DNA from: Lentisphaeria bacterium UBA1784
Lineage (GTDB): Bacteria; Verrucomicrobiota; Lentisphaeria; Victivallales; Victivallaceae
DNA: 27,532 nt
Reading direction: 5' to 3'
NCBI GenBank assembly: GCA_002315455.1
Contig: DCGG01000165.1
Location: forward strand, 5,855 to 33,386
In this document: piece after piece, positions 14,699 to 21,773 of the stretch
Layout of the letters: every line of letters starts with the position of its first letter
How positions within the stretch are numbered: the stretch's first letter is position 1
Made by a program: the position numbers and the translations under genes
Notes under the pieces: generated by a model
Database searches by the model: none
The model's input: only the letters and a program-made list of their open reading frames with translations
Told to the model about the DNA's origin: nothing

Positions 14699-15407
14699 CG
14701 TAATACTCCACTCTGCCGGTATAGCCATTGACCTTGAGGGTCAGGAAATTTATTATTTCCCCCTTTTCCCCGGCAAGTTCCAGCCTGTCCTCATTGACTT
14801 TCCCTTCCGCAACGACAAAATAGTAGGACGTTCCACAATAACATCCTCCATAGGGAGAGAAAATGATCGCACAGTTCTCTCTGGTCACCGGGGCGGTGCC
14901 GTCCTGCATAATAAGCCCTTCAACGTTGAGAAGGCCTTCAAATTTGACTTTTTTCGTCTCTTCGGAGATCGTTTTCTTAAAGACTCCGTCTTTGACAACA
15001 GAAGAGCCAGTAGCTCCGGTATCAACCGTTGAGTTGTAGATAAGCACTCCGCCTTCCCCGCGCGCTTTCCACGGGAAATCATCGACCCACTGTTTGAAAG
15101 TGATCACCGAAGAGTTACGGTCGATCGAGACCTCGGCAACACGGAACCCGCCGAACATCGCACTGAGCTCTCCATCGTCATCCGTATTGGCAGAAGACGC
15201 ATTGGGCAGAATCAGCGCCACGTAGGTGCGGCGGCTGACCGCGTAACTTTGGGCTTGTTCCAAACCTAATTTCAGATTGCCGGTCGCATCGGCGACCTTG
15301 TTGCCGGACATCATACGGCTGAAAGCCGGAGCGACCAGTCCCAGCAGGAGACTGATCAAACCAACCACTACCAGCAGTTCCACCAGCGTGAATTTATAAC
15401 GGTTCAT
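14685..15407 (-). CDS. prepilin-like protein, FimT/GspH type, cassette protein D
   Basis: A 240-residue protein with a minimal leader MNRYK followed by FTLVELLVVVGLISLLLGLV, with Glu at +5 and Lys at -1. AFSRMMSGNKVADATGNLKL and GLEQAQSYAVSRRTYVALIL follow, the GspH/FimT-like pattern of helix continuation and first strand. The C-terminus reads LTLKVNGYTGRVEYYDGN, another common minor-pilin ending. It is the first gene of the cassette, 32 nt downstream of the predicted transcription start. GGGTG lies about 6 nt before the ATG. Confidence 0.85.
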   Translation of the reverse strand: MNRYKFTLVELLVVVGLISLLLGLVAPAFSRMMSGNKVADATGNLKLGLEQAQSYAVSRRTYVALILPNASSANTDDDGELSAMFGGFRVAEVSIDRNSSVITFKQWVDDFPWKARGEGGVLIYNSTVDTGATGSSVVKDGVFKKTISEETKKVKFEGLLNVEGLIMQDGTAPVTRENCAIIFSPYGGCYCGTSYYFVVAEGKVNEDRLELAGEKGEIINFLTLKVNGYTGRVEYYDGNI

Positions 15408-15445
15408 TGTTCACACCCGAAAGATTTCCAATCTGCATCGTTCTT

Positions 15446-15474
15446 ATTATAGAAGATGTCAGGCGTTTTGTCAA
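15446..15474 (-). promoter_or_regulatory. perfect consensus sigma70 promoter of the prepilin cassette
   Basis: On the minus strand TTGACA (complement of 15469-15474) and TATAAT (complement of 15446-15451) are both perfect, separated by exactly 17 bp. The predicted start is near 15439, about 32 nt before the cassette D start codon. It lies downstream of the T-rich end of the prfB operon, so the cassette has its own strong promoter. Confidence 0.9.
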
Positions 15475-15497
15475 CCCTTTTTTCAAGATTTTCTGCG

Positions 15498-15534
15498 AAA
15501 AAACAAAAAAAGCCCAAACGTCCTCCGTTATCGG
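15498..15534 (-). terminator. probable weak terminator after prfB
   Basis: On the minus strand a short hairpin (AACG-GAGGA-CGTT, with a possible outer CC/GG clamp across an internal loop) is followed by CTTTTTTTGTTTTTTTG. The T-tract is strong but the stem is weak. It begins about 12 bp after the prfB stop and ends before the cassette promoter. Confidence 0.45.
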
Positions 15535-15545
15535 TGAAGAGCGAA

Positions 15546-16634
15546 TCAACGCTTCAAATACGCTTCGATGAAGAGATCAATATCTCCATCCAGAACTCCC
15601 GCCGTATCGCTGGTCTCTGCATCGGTCCGGAGATCCTTCACCATCTGGTAGGGTTGCAGCACGTAACTGCGGATCTGACTGCCCCAACCGTTCTCGGCCT
15701 GATCGTCCCGGGCGGCATCGGCGGCATCCTTGCGCTTGGACTGTTCCAGTTCGTACAACCGCGCCTTCAGCATCTTCATGGCCGTGGCCCGGTTCTTGTG
15801 CTGGGAACGCTCGTTCTGGCAGCAGACCACGATCCCGGTGGGCAGATGGGTGATCCGCACGGCGCTGTCGGTTGTGTTCACGTGCTGACCGCCGGCACCG
15901 CTGGAGCGGTAGGTGTCGATCCGCAGATCGGCCTCGTTGATCTCGACTTCGATGTCGTCGTCCAGTTCCGGGAAGATCTCCACGGAACTGAAACTGGTAT
16001 GTCTTCTCGCGTTGCTGTCAAAGGGCGAAATGCGGACCAACCGGTGCACGCCGTTCTCGGACTTGCAGTAACCGTAGCCGAAATCACCGATCACGTGGAG
16101 CGTCACGCTCTTGATGCCGGCTTCTTCCCCCGGCTGTAGATCGATCAGTTCTTCTTTCCAGCCGCGGCGTTCGATGAAGCGCCGGTACATCCGCAAAAGC
16201 ATGCCTGCCCAATCGCAGGATTCGGTGCCGCCGGCTCCCGCGTGGATGGAGAGGTAAAAGTTGTTCTTGTCAAAGCGTCCGGAGAGGTAACTCACGATCT
16301 CCATCTGCTCCAGCCGCTTGAGAATGGAGCGGTAGGAGGAGTCGCATTCCGTCACAAATTCCGGATCATCTGCAGCCAATTCCAGCGCAGTCTGGTAATC
16401 TTCCAAGTCCGAGACCAGCTTCCGGTAGGGTTCGATGACGTTCCTGCAACTGGAGAGGGCGGCGACCGTATTTTGCGCTTTCTCCTTGTCGTCCCAGAAG
16501 TCGGGGGCACTCATGGCGGCTTCCAGTTTTGCCAGTTCCGCCTTGCGCTCATCCAGCTTCAGAAACGTTTCCAAAACCGCCAGCCGTTCCCTCAGTTCGG
16601 ACTCGGTATTCTTCAGTTCATCATAGGTCATCAT
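15546..16634 (-). CDS. prfB: peptide chain release factor 2 (RF2)
   Basis: RF2 ends translation at UGA and UAA. The stop-codon recognition motif SPF is in VRISPFDSNARRHTSF. The catalytic GGQ loop is in YRSSGAGGQHVNTTDSAVRI, followed by THLPTGIVVCCQNERSQHKN. The C-terminal PYQMVKDLRTDAETSDTAGV region also aligns with E. coli RF2. At 362 residues it is full length. No programmed +1 frameshift is present: the N-terminal region reads straight through where many bacteria carry an in-frame UGA. I chose the ATG at 16634, which overlaps the nifU stop (ATGA) with GGAGG 10 nt upstream. The next ATG (16631) or an earlier one (16658) are alternatives. Confidence 0.96.
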   Translation of the reverse strand: MMTYDELKNTESELRERLAVLETFLKLDERKAELAKLEAAMSAPDFWDDKEKAQNTVAALSSCRNVIEPYRKLVSDLEDYQTALELAADDPEFVTECDSSYRSILKRLEQMEIVSYLSGRFDKNNFYLSIHAGAGGTESCDWAGMLLRMYRRFIERRGWKEELIDLQPGEEAGIKSVTLHVIGDFGYGYCKSENGVHRLVRISPFDSNARRHTSFSSVEIFPELDDDIEVEINEADLRIDTYRSSGAGGQHVNTTDSAVRITHLPTGIVVCCQNERSQHKNRATAMKMLKARLYELEQSKRKDAADAARDDQAENGWGSQIRSYVLQPYQMVKDLRTDAETSDTAGVLDGDIDLFIEAYLKR

Positions 16635-17221
16635 CGTTTGGCGGCCTCCAGTTTCCACATGTCGTCAAGCAGGTGTTGAATATCTCCCAGACAGGCACCG
16701 CAGGCACCGCCGGCTTTGCAGTAGTTGGTCACTTCCTCCGCGCGATGGAGGTTGTTTTCCTTGGCGACCTTCAGGATCTTCACGTCGGTGACGCCGAAGC
16801 ATTTACAGACGATGCGGCCCTCATGGTCCGAATCCTTCTCGAAAGGATTGGGTTCGCCCTTGTAGTTGGCGATGGCAGCCTGAAGCGCTTCCATGCCCAT
16901 GACGGAGCAGTGCATCTTGGCCTCCGGCAGACCGCCCAGAGTGGCGGCGATGTCCTGATTGGTCACCTTGGAAGCCTCCTCCAGGGTCTTGCCTTTGATC
17001 AACTCCGTCAGCACGGAACTGGAAGCGATGGCGCTGGCGCAACCGAAAGTCTTGAACTTCACGTCGGCGATGCGTCCATCCTTATCCAGTTTGAAGGTGA
17101 GTTTCAGTGCATCGCCGCAGGCGGCGTTCCCCACTTCTCCGGTGCCGTCAGGATCCTCGATCTCGCCGACGTTCCGGGGGTTCATAAAGTGATCCATCAC
17201 TTTGTCAGTATAGTTCCACAT
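16631..17221 (-). CDS. nifU: Fe-S scaffold NifU (IscU-like plus BFD-like domains)
   Basis: A 196-residue two-domain scaffold. Residues 1-125 form an IscU-type domain with the three cluster-ligand cysteines Cys35 (NAACGDAL), Cys61 (FGCASA) and Cys105 (MHCSVMG). Residues 135-185 form a BFD-like [2Fe-2S] domain with Cys139 and Cys141 (IVCKCFGVTD) and Cys174 and Cys177 (GGACGAC). The C-terminal Nfu domain of classical NifU is missing, as in many anaerobes. A cysteine desulfurase (nifS) would be the expected partner but is not adjacent. AGGAGG lies upstream of the ATG. The gene is 18 bp after the secreted-protein gene and overlaps prfB. Confidence 0.93.
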   Translation of the reverse strand: MWNYTDKVMDHFMNPRNVGEIEDPDGTGEVGNAACGDALKLTFKLDKDGRIADVKFKTFGCASAIASSSVLTELIKGKTLEEASKVTNQDIAATLGGLPEAKMHCSVMGMEALQAAIANYKGEPNPFEKDSDHEGRIVCKCFGVTDVKILKVAKENNLHRAEEVTNYCKAGGACGACLGDIQHLLDDMWKLEAAKR

Positions 17222-17239
17222 AGCACCCTTTCCTCCTTG

Positions 17240-18496
17240 TTATTTCCGGGCGGAGGCCCCGTCGCTGCCGGATTTTTTCTCCGGTTTCTTGTTGAACTTG
17301 CTGGAAGCAACGATCTTCGCAAGGGTTTCGGCGGCTTTTTCGCCTTCCACCTGCTTGCGGAGCAGCATTCCCTCCAGATAAAAACATACCTGCGGATGAT
17401 TGTTGGCATTGGATTTGAGGCTCCACTCCGCGGCCAGTCGGATGACGTGGCGGTTCAGTTTGACCTTTTCCTCCTTGGTCAGGGAGGGATTCGGTCCCTT
17501 CGCCTTGCATTCGGAGATGGTCATCTCCTCGCCCGGTTCCAGCACCGGGATCATCCGCCGCAACGGCTCCGCTCTGCCGGTGATGAAAAAAGCATGCCAA
17601 AGCATGTCCAAATCCCCGGAAACGCAAACCTTCCCGGGCATCGCGAGCGGATCGGACATCTGGGCCAGTTTGTCCAGAAACAACTTGGTGGCGGGATCCA
17701 GATCCTTGCGGGCTTTCTCAACGATACCGGCGCCGCAGGAATTGAAGATCAGCGCCATGTACTGCTTGGCCTGATCGTCCTGCAGGGACTTGGTGAAGGC
17801 CACTGCCGCCGGAATCAACTGGGGATTCTGACGGAGGATTAGCGAAAAACTCATGAGAGTCGGCTCCGGGCGAAAACTTTTTTTCCGCTTCAGCGTCGGT
17901 TCCAATTCCAAGAAGCCGCGGATCGCGGCGAGCAACTTCTCCGGATGCGGATCATTATAGTAGGTAATGAGATACTGCCCCAGTTCTCTGTCGTTCATCA
18001 CGCCGCCCTCGGCTGGTTCGGCGTCCATCAGTTCCAGTTTGGCGGAGGTCTGATGTGCAGTGCCGTTATTCCTGTCCTTCAGGATGGCGATGATCTCATA
18101 GACGCCGAAAGGGTCCTGCTCCTCCGGAACCATGGTGGCCCCGGCCATTGAGAGGAATACTCCCTGCCCGGAACACTTTCCCCGGATCGCCGGGAGATCC
18201 TGCGCCAAATTTTTGAAAGTCCCGTCGGGGCGGCGCATGGAGAGGTCCATCAGAACATCCGCAATTCCGTCCCTGATTGCAGGCTTCGACAGGATCACAC
18301 GGATCATTACCGGCTGACCTTTGACGACTTTTGAGCAAGCCGAAAGATGCGGCGGGCGCGTGGGAGGGTAAACCGAGAACTGATCCTGCAGATCATCGGC
18401 AAGGGAACAGAACATTTTGCCCTCTATGGCAAAAAGCATCCCCGCCGTCAGCGACAGCACAACGGTCCAAAAACACTTGAGCGCACCAGAACCCAT
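17240..18496 (-). CDS. unknown secreted/periplasmic protein
   Basis: I do not recognise this 418-residue protein. It has a signal peptide (MGSGALKCFWTVVLSLTAGM followed by LFA) and so is probably periplasmic. About residues 45-150 look beta-rich and could be an Ig-like or adhesive domain (VMIRVILSKPAI, MSMRRPDGTFK-like, DPFGVYEIIAILKDRN). About residues 165-400 look alpha-helical and repeat-like (LGQYLITYYNDPHPEKLLAA, then LILRQNPQLIPAAVAFTKSL), compatible with a helical-repeat fold. It ends in a Lys/Ser-rich tail. AAGGAGG lies 5 nt before the ATG. It sits between proS and nifU, probably in one transcript. No function can be given. Confidence 0.6.
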   Translation of the reverse strand: MGSGALKCFWTVVLSLTAGMLFAIEGKMFCSLADDLQDQFSVYPPTRPPHLSACSKVVKGQPVMIRVILSKPAIRDGIADVLMDLSMRRPDGTFKNLAQDLPAIRGKCSGQGVFLSMAGATMVPEEQDPFGVYEIIAILKDRNNGTAHQTSAKLELMDAEPAEGGVMNDRELGQYLITYYNDPHPEKLLAAIRGFLELEPTLKRKKSFRPEPTLMSFSLILRQNPQLIPAAVAFTKSLQDDQAKQYMALIFNSCGAGIVEKARKDLDPATKLFLDKLAQMSDPLAMPGKVCVSGDLDMLWHAFFITGRAEPLRRMIPVLEPGEEMTISECKAKGPNPSLTKEEKVKLNRHVIRLAAEWSLKSNANNHPQVCFYLEGMLLRKQVEGEKAAETLAKIVASSKFNKKPEKKSGSDGASARK

Positions 18497-18541
18497 AAAA
18501 TCCTCCTTGCGACGCCCTGCTTCCGAATGTTTATGATCTGT

Positions 18542-18580
18542 CCGGCCTTCTGCATATCAATATATGCGCGCGAGGACCGG
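18542..18580 (-). other. intergenic stem-loop between proS and the secreted-protein gene
   Basis: The sequence can fold into an extended hairpin. CCGG (18542-18545) pairs with CCGG (18577-18580), CCT (18546-18548) pairs with AGG (18573-18575), and after an internal loop GCATAT (18552-18557) pairs with ATATGC (18562-18567) around a 4-nt loop. No T-run follows on either strand, so it is not a standard terminator. It could affect mRNA processing or stability inside the operon. Confidence 0.45.
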
Positions 18581-18588
18581 AAACAAAG

Positions 18589-20331
18589 TCAGCCCTGATA
18601 TTTTGCCATTTCCGCGGCGATGGCGGAGGTCATCCGCGAAACCGCATCGGTGAGTGCGATCCGTTCCGCATCCCGCTGTCCGCGGACCTTGAACTCCACC
18701 TGCCCTTCCTCCAGCGTCTTGGGAGAAATCACCAGCCGCAGGGGAATGCCCAGCAGATCGGCATCGCTGAACATGAATCCGGCTTTTTCGCCGCGGTCAT
18801 CGTAGAGAACTTCGCATCCTGCGGACTGAAGGTCCTGATAGAGTTTCTCCGCCGCAGCACCCACGGAACCGTCTCCCTTGAAGGGATCAATGGCGCAAAT
18901 CTGCACCTGCCAGGGCGCGATGGGCATGGGCCAGATTGGTCCGTAATCATCATGAGAAGCCTCTATCACGGAAGCCGCCGCCCGGCCGACGCCGATCCCG
19001 TAACAGCCCATAACCATGGGATGGCTCTTGCCGTCCTTGTCGAGGTAGTTGCAGTTCATGGCCTTGGAGTACTTGGTCCCCAACTGGAAGATGTTGCCGA
19101 CTTCGATGCCGCGCATCATCTGGAGCGGAGTACCGGTCAGCGGACAGGGGTCCCCTTCCCTGACGGTGGCGATGTCCGCTACCTGACAGGTGACGCCCTC
19201 CAAATCCCGGGAGGCGTTGAAGTTGCGATAGTGGTATTCCGGTTCATTGGCCCCTACGACGAGGTTGGAACTCTCTGCGGCGGAACGATCCAGCACGATG
19301 GTGACCTTTCCGCCCTTCAGCGCCAGCGGACTGGCATATCCGGGGACGGCCCCCACCGCCTCAATGGCGGCATCGTCGGCGAACTTCAGTTCCGGGACCT
19401 TCAGCAGGTTGCCCAGTTTGCACTCGTTGACCTCGAAATCCCCGCGAATCACGGCGAAAATCAGGTCCCCCGTGACGGCGTTCTGATAGAATACGGCCTT
19501 GCCCGTGTTTTCCGGCTTGATGCCGAGGAAGTTCGCCACCTCCTCGATGGTCTTGCATCCGGGAGTGTGGACTTTTTCCAGCGGCTTTGCGGGTTCGCTC
19601 TCGAACTTCCACGCCGCCGTGGCGATCTCCCGGTTGGCCCGATAACTCCGGTCTGCGGAGGCGAAAATGGTGTCCTCGCCGCAATCGCAGATGGCCATGA
19701 ACTCATGAGAGACGTTTCCGCCCATCATGCCGGAGTTGGACTCGATGCTCAGGACGTTGTTGAGACCGATGCGTTTGAAAATCCGCTCATAGGCTTCATG
19801 GGCCCGTTTGTAATAGACCTCCAGATCCGCCTGATCCACGTGGAAGCTGTAAGCGTCCTTCATGGTGAATTCCCGGGTACGGATCAAACCGGCGCGGGGC
19901 CGTGCCTCGTCCCGGTACTTGGTCTGGATCTGATAGAGCATCACGGGGAGCTGCTTGTAACTGTTGATCTCGGTGCGGACGAGGGCGGTGATGCACTCCT
20001 CATGGGTCATGGCGAGGAGCATGTCCTTGCTGTTCCGGTCCTTGAACCGCAGAAGTTCCGCGCCCACAGTCTCGTAGCGTCCGGACTCCTGCCAGAGATC
20101 GGCGGGGAGCACCACCGGCATCAGGACCTCCTGCCCATCGATGCGGTTCATCTCCTCGCGGATGATCTGTTCGATTTTATCGGTGATGCGCTTCCCGGCT
20201 GGCAACAGGGAATAGATTCCGGTGGAGACCGGGCGGATGTATCCGCCGCGGATCAGAAACTGGTGACTGATGGTCTTTGCGTCCTTCGGGACTTCTTTCA
20301 GGCGGCGCCCCGCCAACTTGCTCATTTTCAT
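18589..20331 (-). CDS. proS: prolyl-tRNA synthetase, bacterial type with editing insertion
   Basis: A class II aminoacyl-tRNA synthetase that charges tRNA-Pro. The order is the N-terminal catalytic part (LIRGGYIRPVSTGIYSLLPA; motif 2-like region with YQIQTKYRDEARPRAGLIRT), the INS editing domain of the YbaK type (about residues 230-390, with ENTGKAVFY carrying the conserved Lys and VIRGDFEVNECKLGNL), motif 3 (CYGIGVGRAAASVIEA) and the anticodon-binding domain. At 580 residues it is a normal bacterial-type enzyme with intact editing insertion, which would clear Ala-tRNA-Pro. The ATG at 20331 lies 2 bp after the aspartate kinase stop, with AAGGA about 9 nt upstream. A second ATG at 20325 is also possible. 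Confidence 0.97.
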   Translation of the reverse strand: MKMSKLAGRRLKEVPKDAKTISHQFLIRGGYIRPVSTGIYSLLPAGKRITDKIEQIIREEMNRIDGQEVLMPVVLPADLWQESGRYETVGAELLRFKDRNSKDMLLAMTHEECITALVRTEINSYKQLPVMLYQIQTKYRDEARPRAGLIRTREFTMKDAYSFHVDQADLEVYYKRAHEAYERIFKRIGLNNVLSIESNSGMMGGNVSHEFMAICDCGEDTIFASADRSYRANREIATAAWKFESEPAKPLEKVHTPGCKTIEEVANFLGIKPENTGKAVFYQNAVTGDLIFAVIRGDFEVNECKLGNLLKVPELKFADDAAIEAVGAVPGYASPLALKGGKVTIVLDRSAAESSNLVVGANEPEYHYRNFNASRDLEGVTCQVADIATVREGDPCPLTGTPLQMMRGIEVGNIFQLGTKYSKAMNCNYLDKDGKSHPMVMGCYGIGVGRAAASVIEASHDDYGPIWPMPIAPWQVQICAIDPFKGDGSVGAAAEKLYQDLQSAGCEVLYDDRGEKAGFMFSDADLLGIPLRLVISPKTLEEGQVEFKVRGQRDAERIALTDAVSRMTSAIAAEMAKYQG

Positions 20332-20333
20332 TT

Positions 20334-21743
20334 TTATTTTTCCTTTTCCACCAACTCCCGGTGCAGCGCGATCTGCGCTTCGGAGTAGAATTCACGGCCG
20401 ACGATAAACTGCATGTTCACCTGACGCATGCACTGATCCAGCGCGAGGATGTTGATCCCGGCTCCGGCAAGAGAGGATGCCGCGCGAGAGAGGAATCCCG
20501 GCAGTTTCATATTGGTACCGATCACCGCGATGATCGCCACCGGACAGCTGGAGATCTTGGCGTGAGGAAAAGTTTCCCTCATCTCGGCAAGACAGCCTTC
20601 CAGCCCCCGGCTCCGCTCGGAAACGTAGTGGGTGATGGTGTTGGCATTGGTATTTTTTGCAATGTAGCTGATGCCGTGACGGACGAAACACTCCAGCACC
20701 CGGTGGTCATAACCGCAGGCTCCAACCATCTCCGGGTCGAAAATCTCGATGGCGACCACGTCCTTGCGTCCGCAGATCATATCGACCTTGGGGGACGGAG
20801 AGACGAAATCGCGGCTGATGAGGGTCCCGGGATTGCCCGGATCGAAGGCGTTGGTGACCCGGATCGGGATGTTATGCAGTTCCATGGCTTTGGCGGCTTT
20901 GGGATGGATCGCCTCCATGGCCATGTCCGCCAACTGATCGGCGATGTCGAAGTTGGTATGGCCGATGGTGCGGACGTTCTCCACGCCCATGAGCTTGGGA
21001 TCGCCTGTGGAGAGGTGGAACTCCTTGTGGATCACGCCTTCCTTGGCTCCCGTCACCACCGCCAGTTTGCTGAAGGTAATCTCGCTGTAGCCGCGGTCGA
21101 ACTTGGCCATGACGCCCTCGGCGCACTTGGCATAACCGGTGACGATGGGCATGCAGGTGGAGAAATCCAGCCCGGAGAGGTGCTGGATGATGGTATCCTC
21201 CATGGACCCGGTCTCCTGATCCTTCCAGCCGGAGAGATCCACGAACACGGCATTGACGCCGTGGTTCTTCAGAATGTTGGCGGAGTTGAAGGCGCTGTGC
21301 GCCTCCCCCACGGAACTCAGCAGTTCCCGGGTGGCAGGCAGATACTCATCGGGTCGAAAATGACCGAAACTCCGCAACTGCATCAGGTGGAGCAGGCAAC
21401 TTTTGACTCCGTGCATGCGCTCATTGATGAAGTTGTCTGCGATCTCCACGTTCAGCCCGATGGAGGCGAATTCCCTGTTGATCTCGCGGAGTTGAATCAG
21501 CAATGCGTCCAGTTTCTCCTGCCAGCCCTGATTGTCTCCGGCGGCGAAACTTCCGTAGATGCCGGGAGCGCCGGTTTTTTTGTTCTCCAGCAGGAGGTTG
21601 GTGATGCCGCCGTAGGCGGAAACCACGAAGATCCGGTTGTAGAGTTGTTTCCCGGTACGGGAACCGATGAAGATATTATCCAGCAGTTCCCCGAAGCGGG
21701 ACATGCTGGTCCCTCCGATCTTTTCAACAGTATGCTGTCCCAT
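20334..21743 (-). CDS. ask: aspartate kinase, Ask_Ect-like subfamily
   Basis: It phosphorylates aspartate, the first step towards lysine, threonine and methionine. It opens HTVEKIGGTSMSRFGELLDN and contains RIFVVSAYGGITNLLLE, VGEAHSAFNSANILK, YDRG-like FDRGYSEITFSKLAVVTGA and IHKEFHLSTGDPKLMG. Two C-terminal ACT-like regions follow (about residues 310-470, with VIGTNMKLPGFLSRAASSLA). From memory this pattern, notably the EKIGGTSMSRF start and the IHKE...DP segment, is that of the specialised kinase found in ectoine clusters (Ask_Ect) rather than standard LysC or ThrA. No ectoine gene is adjacent; hom lies just upstream. I chose the ATG at 21743, with GAGG 9 nt before it; an ATG at 21749 also exists. 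Confidence 0.9.
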   Translation of the reverse strand: MGQHTVEKIGGTSMSRFGELLDNIFIGSRTGKQLYNRIFVVSAYGGITNLLLENKKTGAPGIYGSFAAGDNQGWQEKLDALLIQLREINREFASIGLNVEIADNFINERMHGVKSCLLHLMQLRSFGHFRPDEYLPATRELLSSVGEAHSAFNSANILKNHGVNAVFVDLSGWKDQETGSMEDTIIQHLSGLDFSTCMPIVTGYAKCAEGVMAKFDRGYSEITFSKLAVVTGAKEGVIHKEFHLSTGDPKLMGVENVRTIGHTNFDIADQLADMAMEAIHPKAAKAMELHNIPIRVTNAFDPGNPGTLISRDFVSPSPKVDMICGRKDVVAIEIFDPEMVGACGYDHRVLECFVRHGISYIAKNTNANTITHYVSERSRGLEGCLAEMRETFPHAKISSCPVAIIAVIGTNMKLPGFLSRAASSLAGAGINILALDQCMRQVNMQFIVGREFYSEAQIALHRELVEKEK

Positions 21744-21773
21744 TGGCATGGTCCTCTTGCAGATGATTTCAAA

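Noticed and set aside
16529..17842. 437-residue plus-strand frame across prfB, nifU and the secreted-protein gene
   Set aside because: It crosses the antisense of three separate genes, including two certain ones, so it cannot be a real single gene.
18952..20388. 478-residue plus-strand frame opposite proS
   Set aside because: Shadow of a confidently identified synthetase gene; no independent coding signal.
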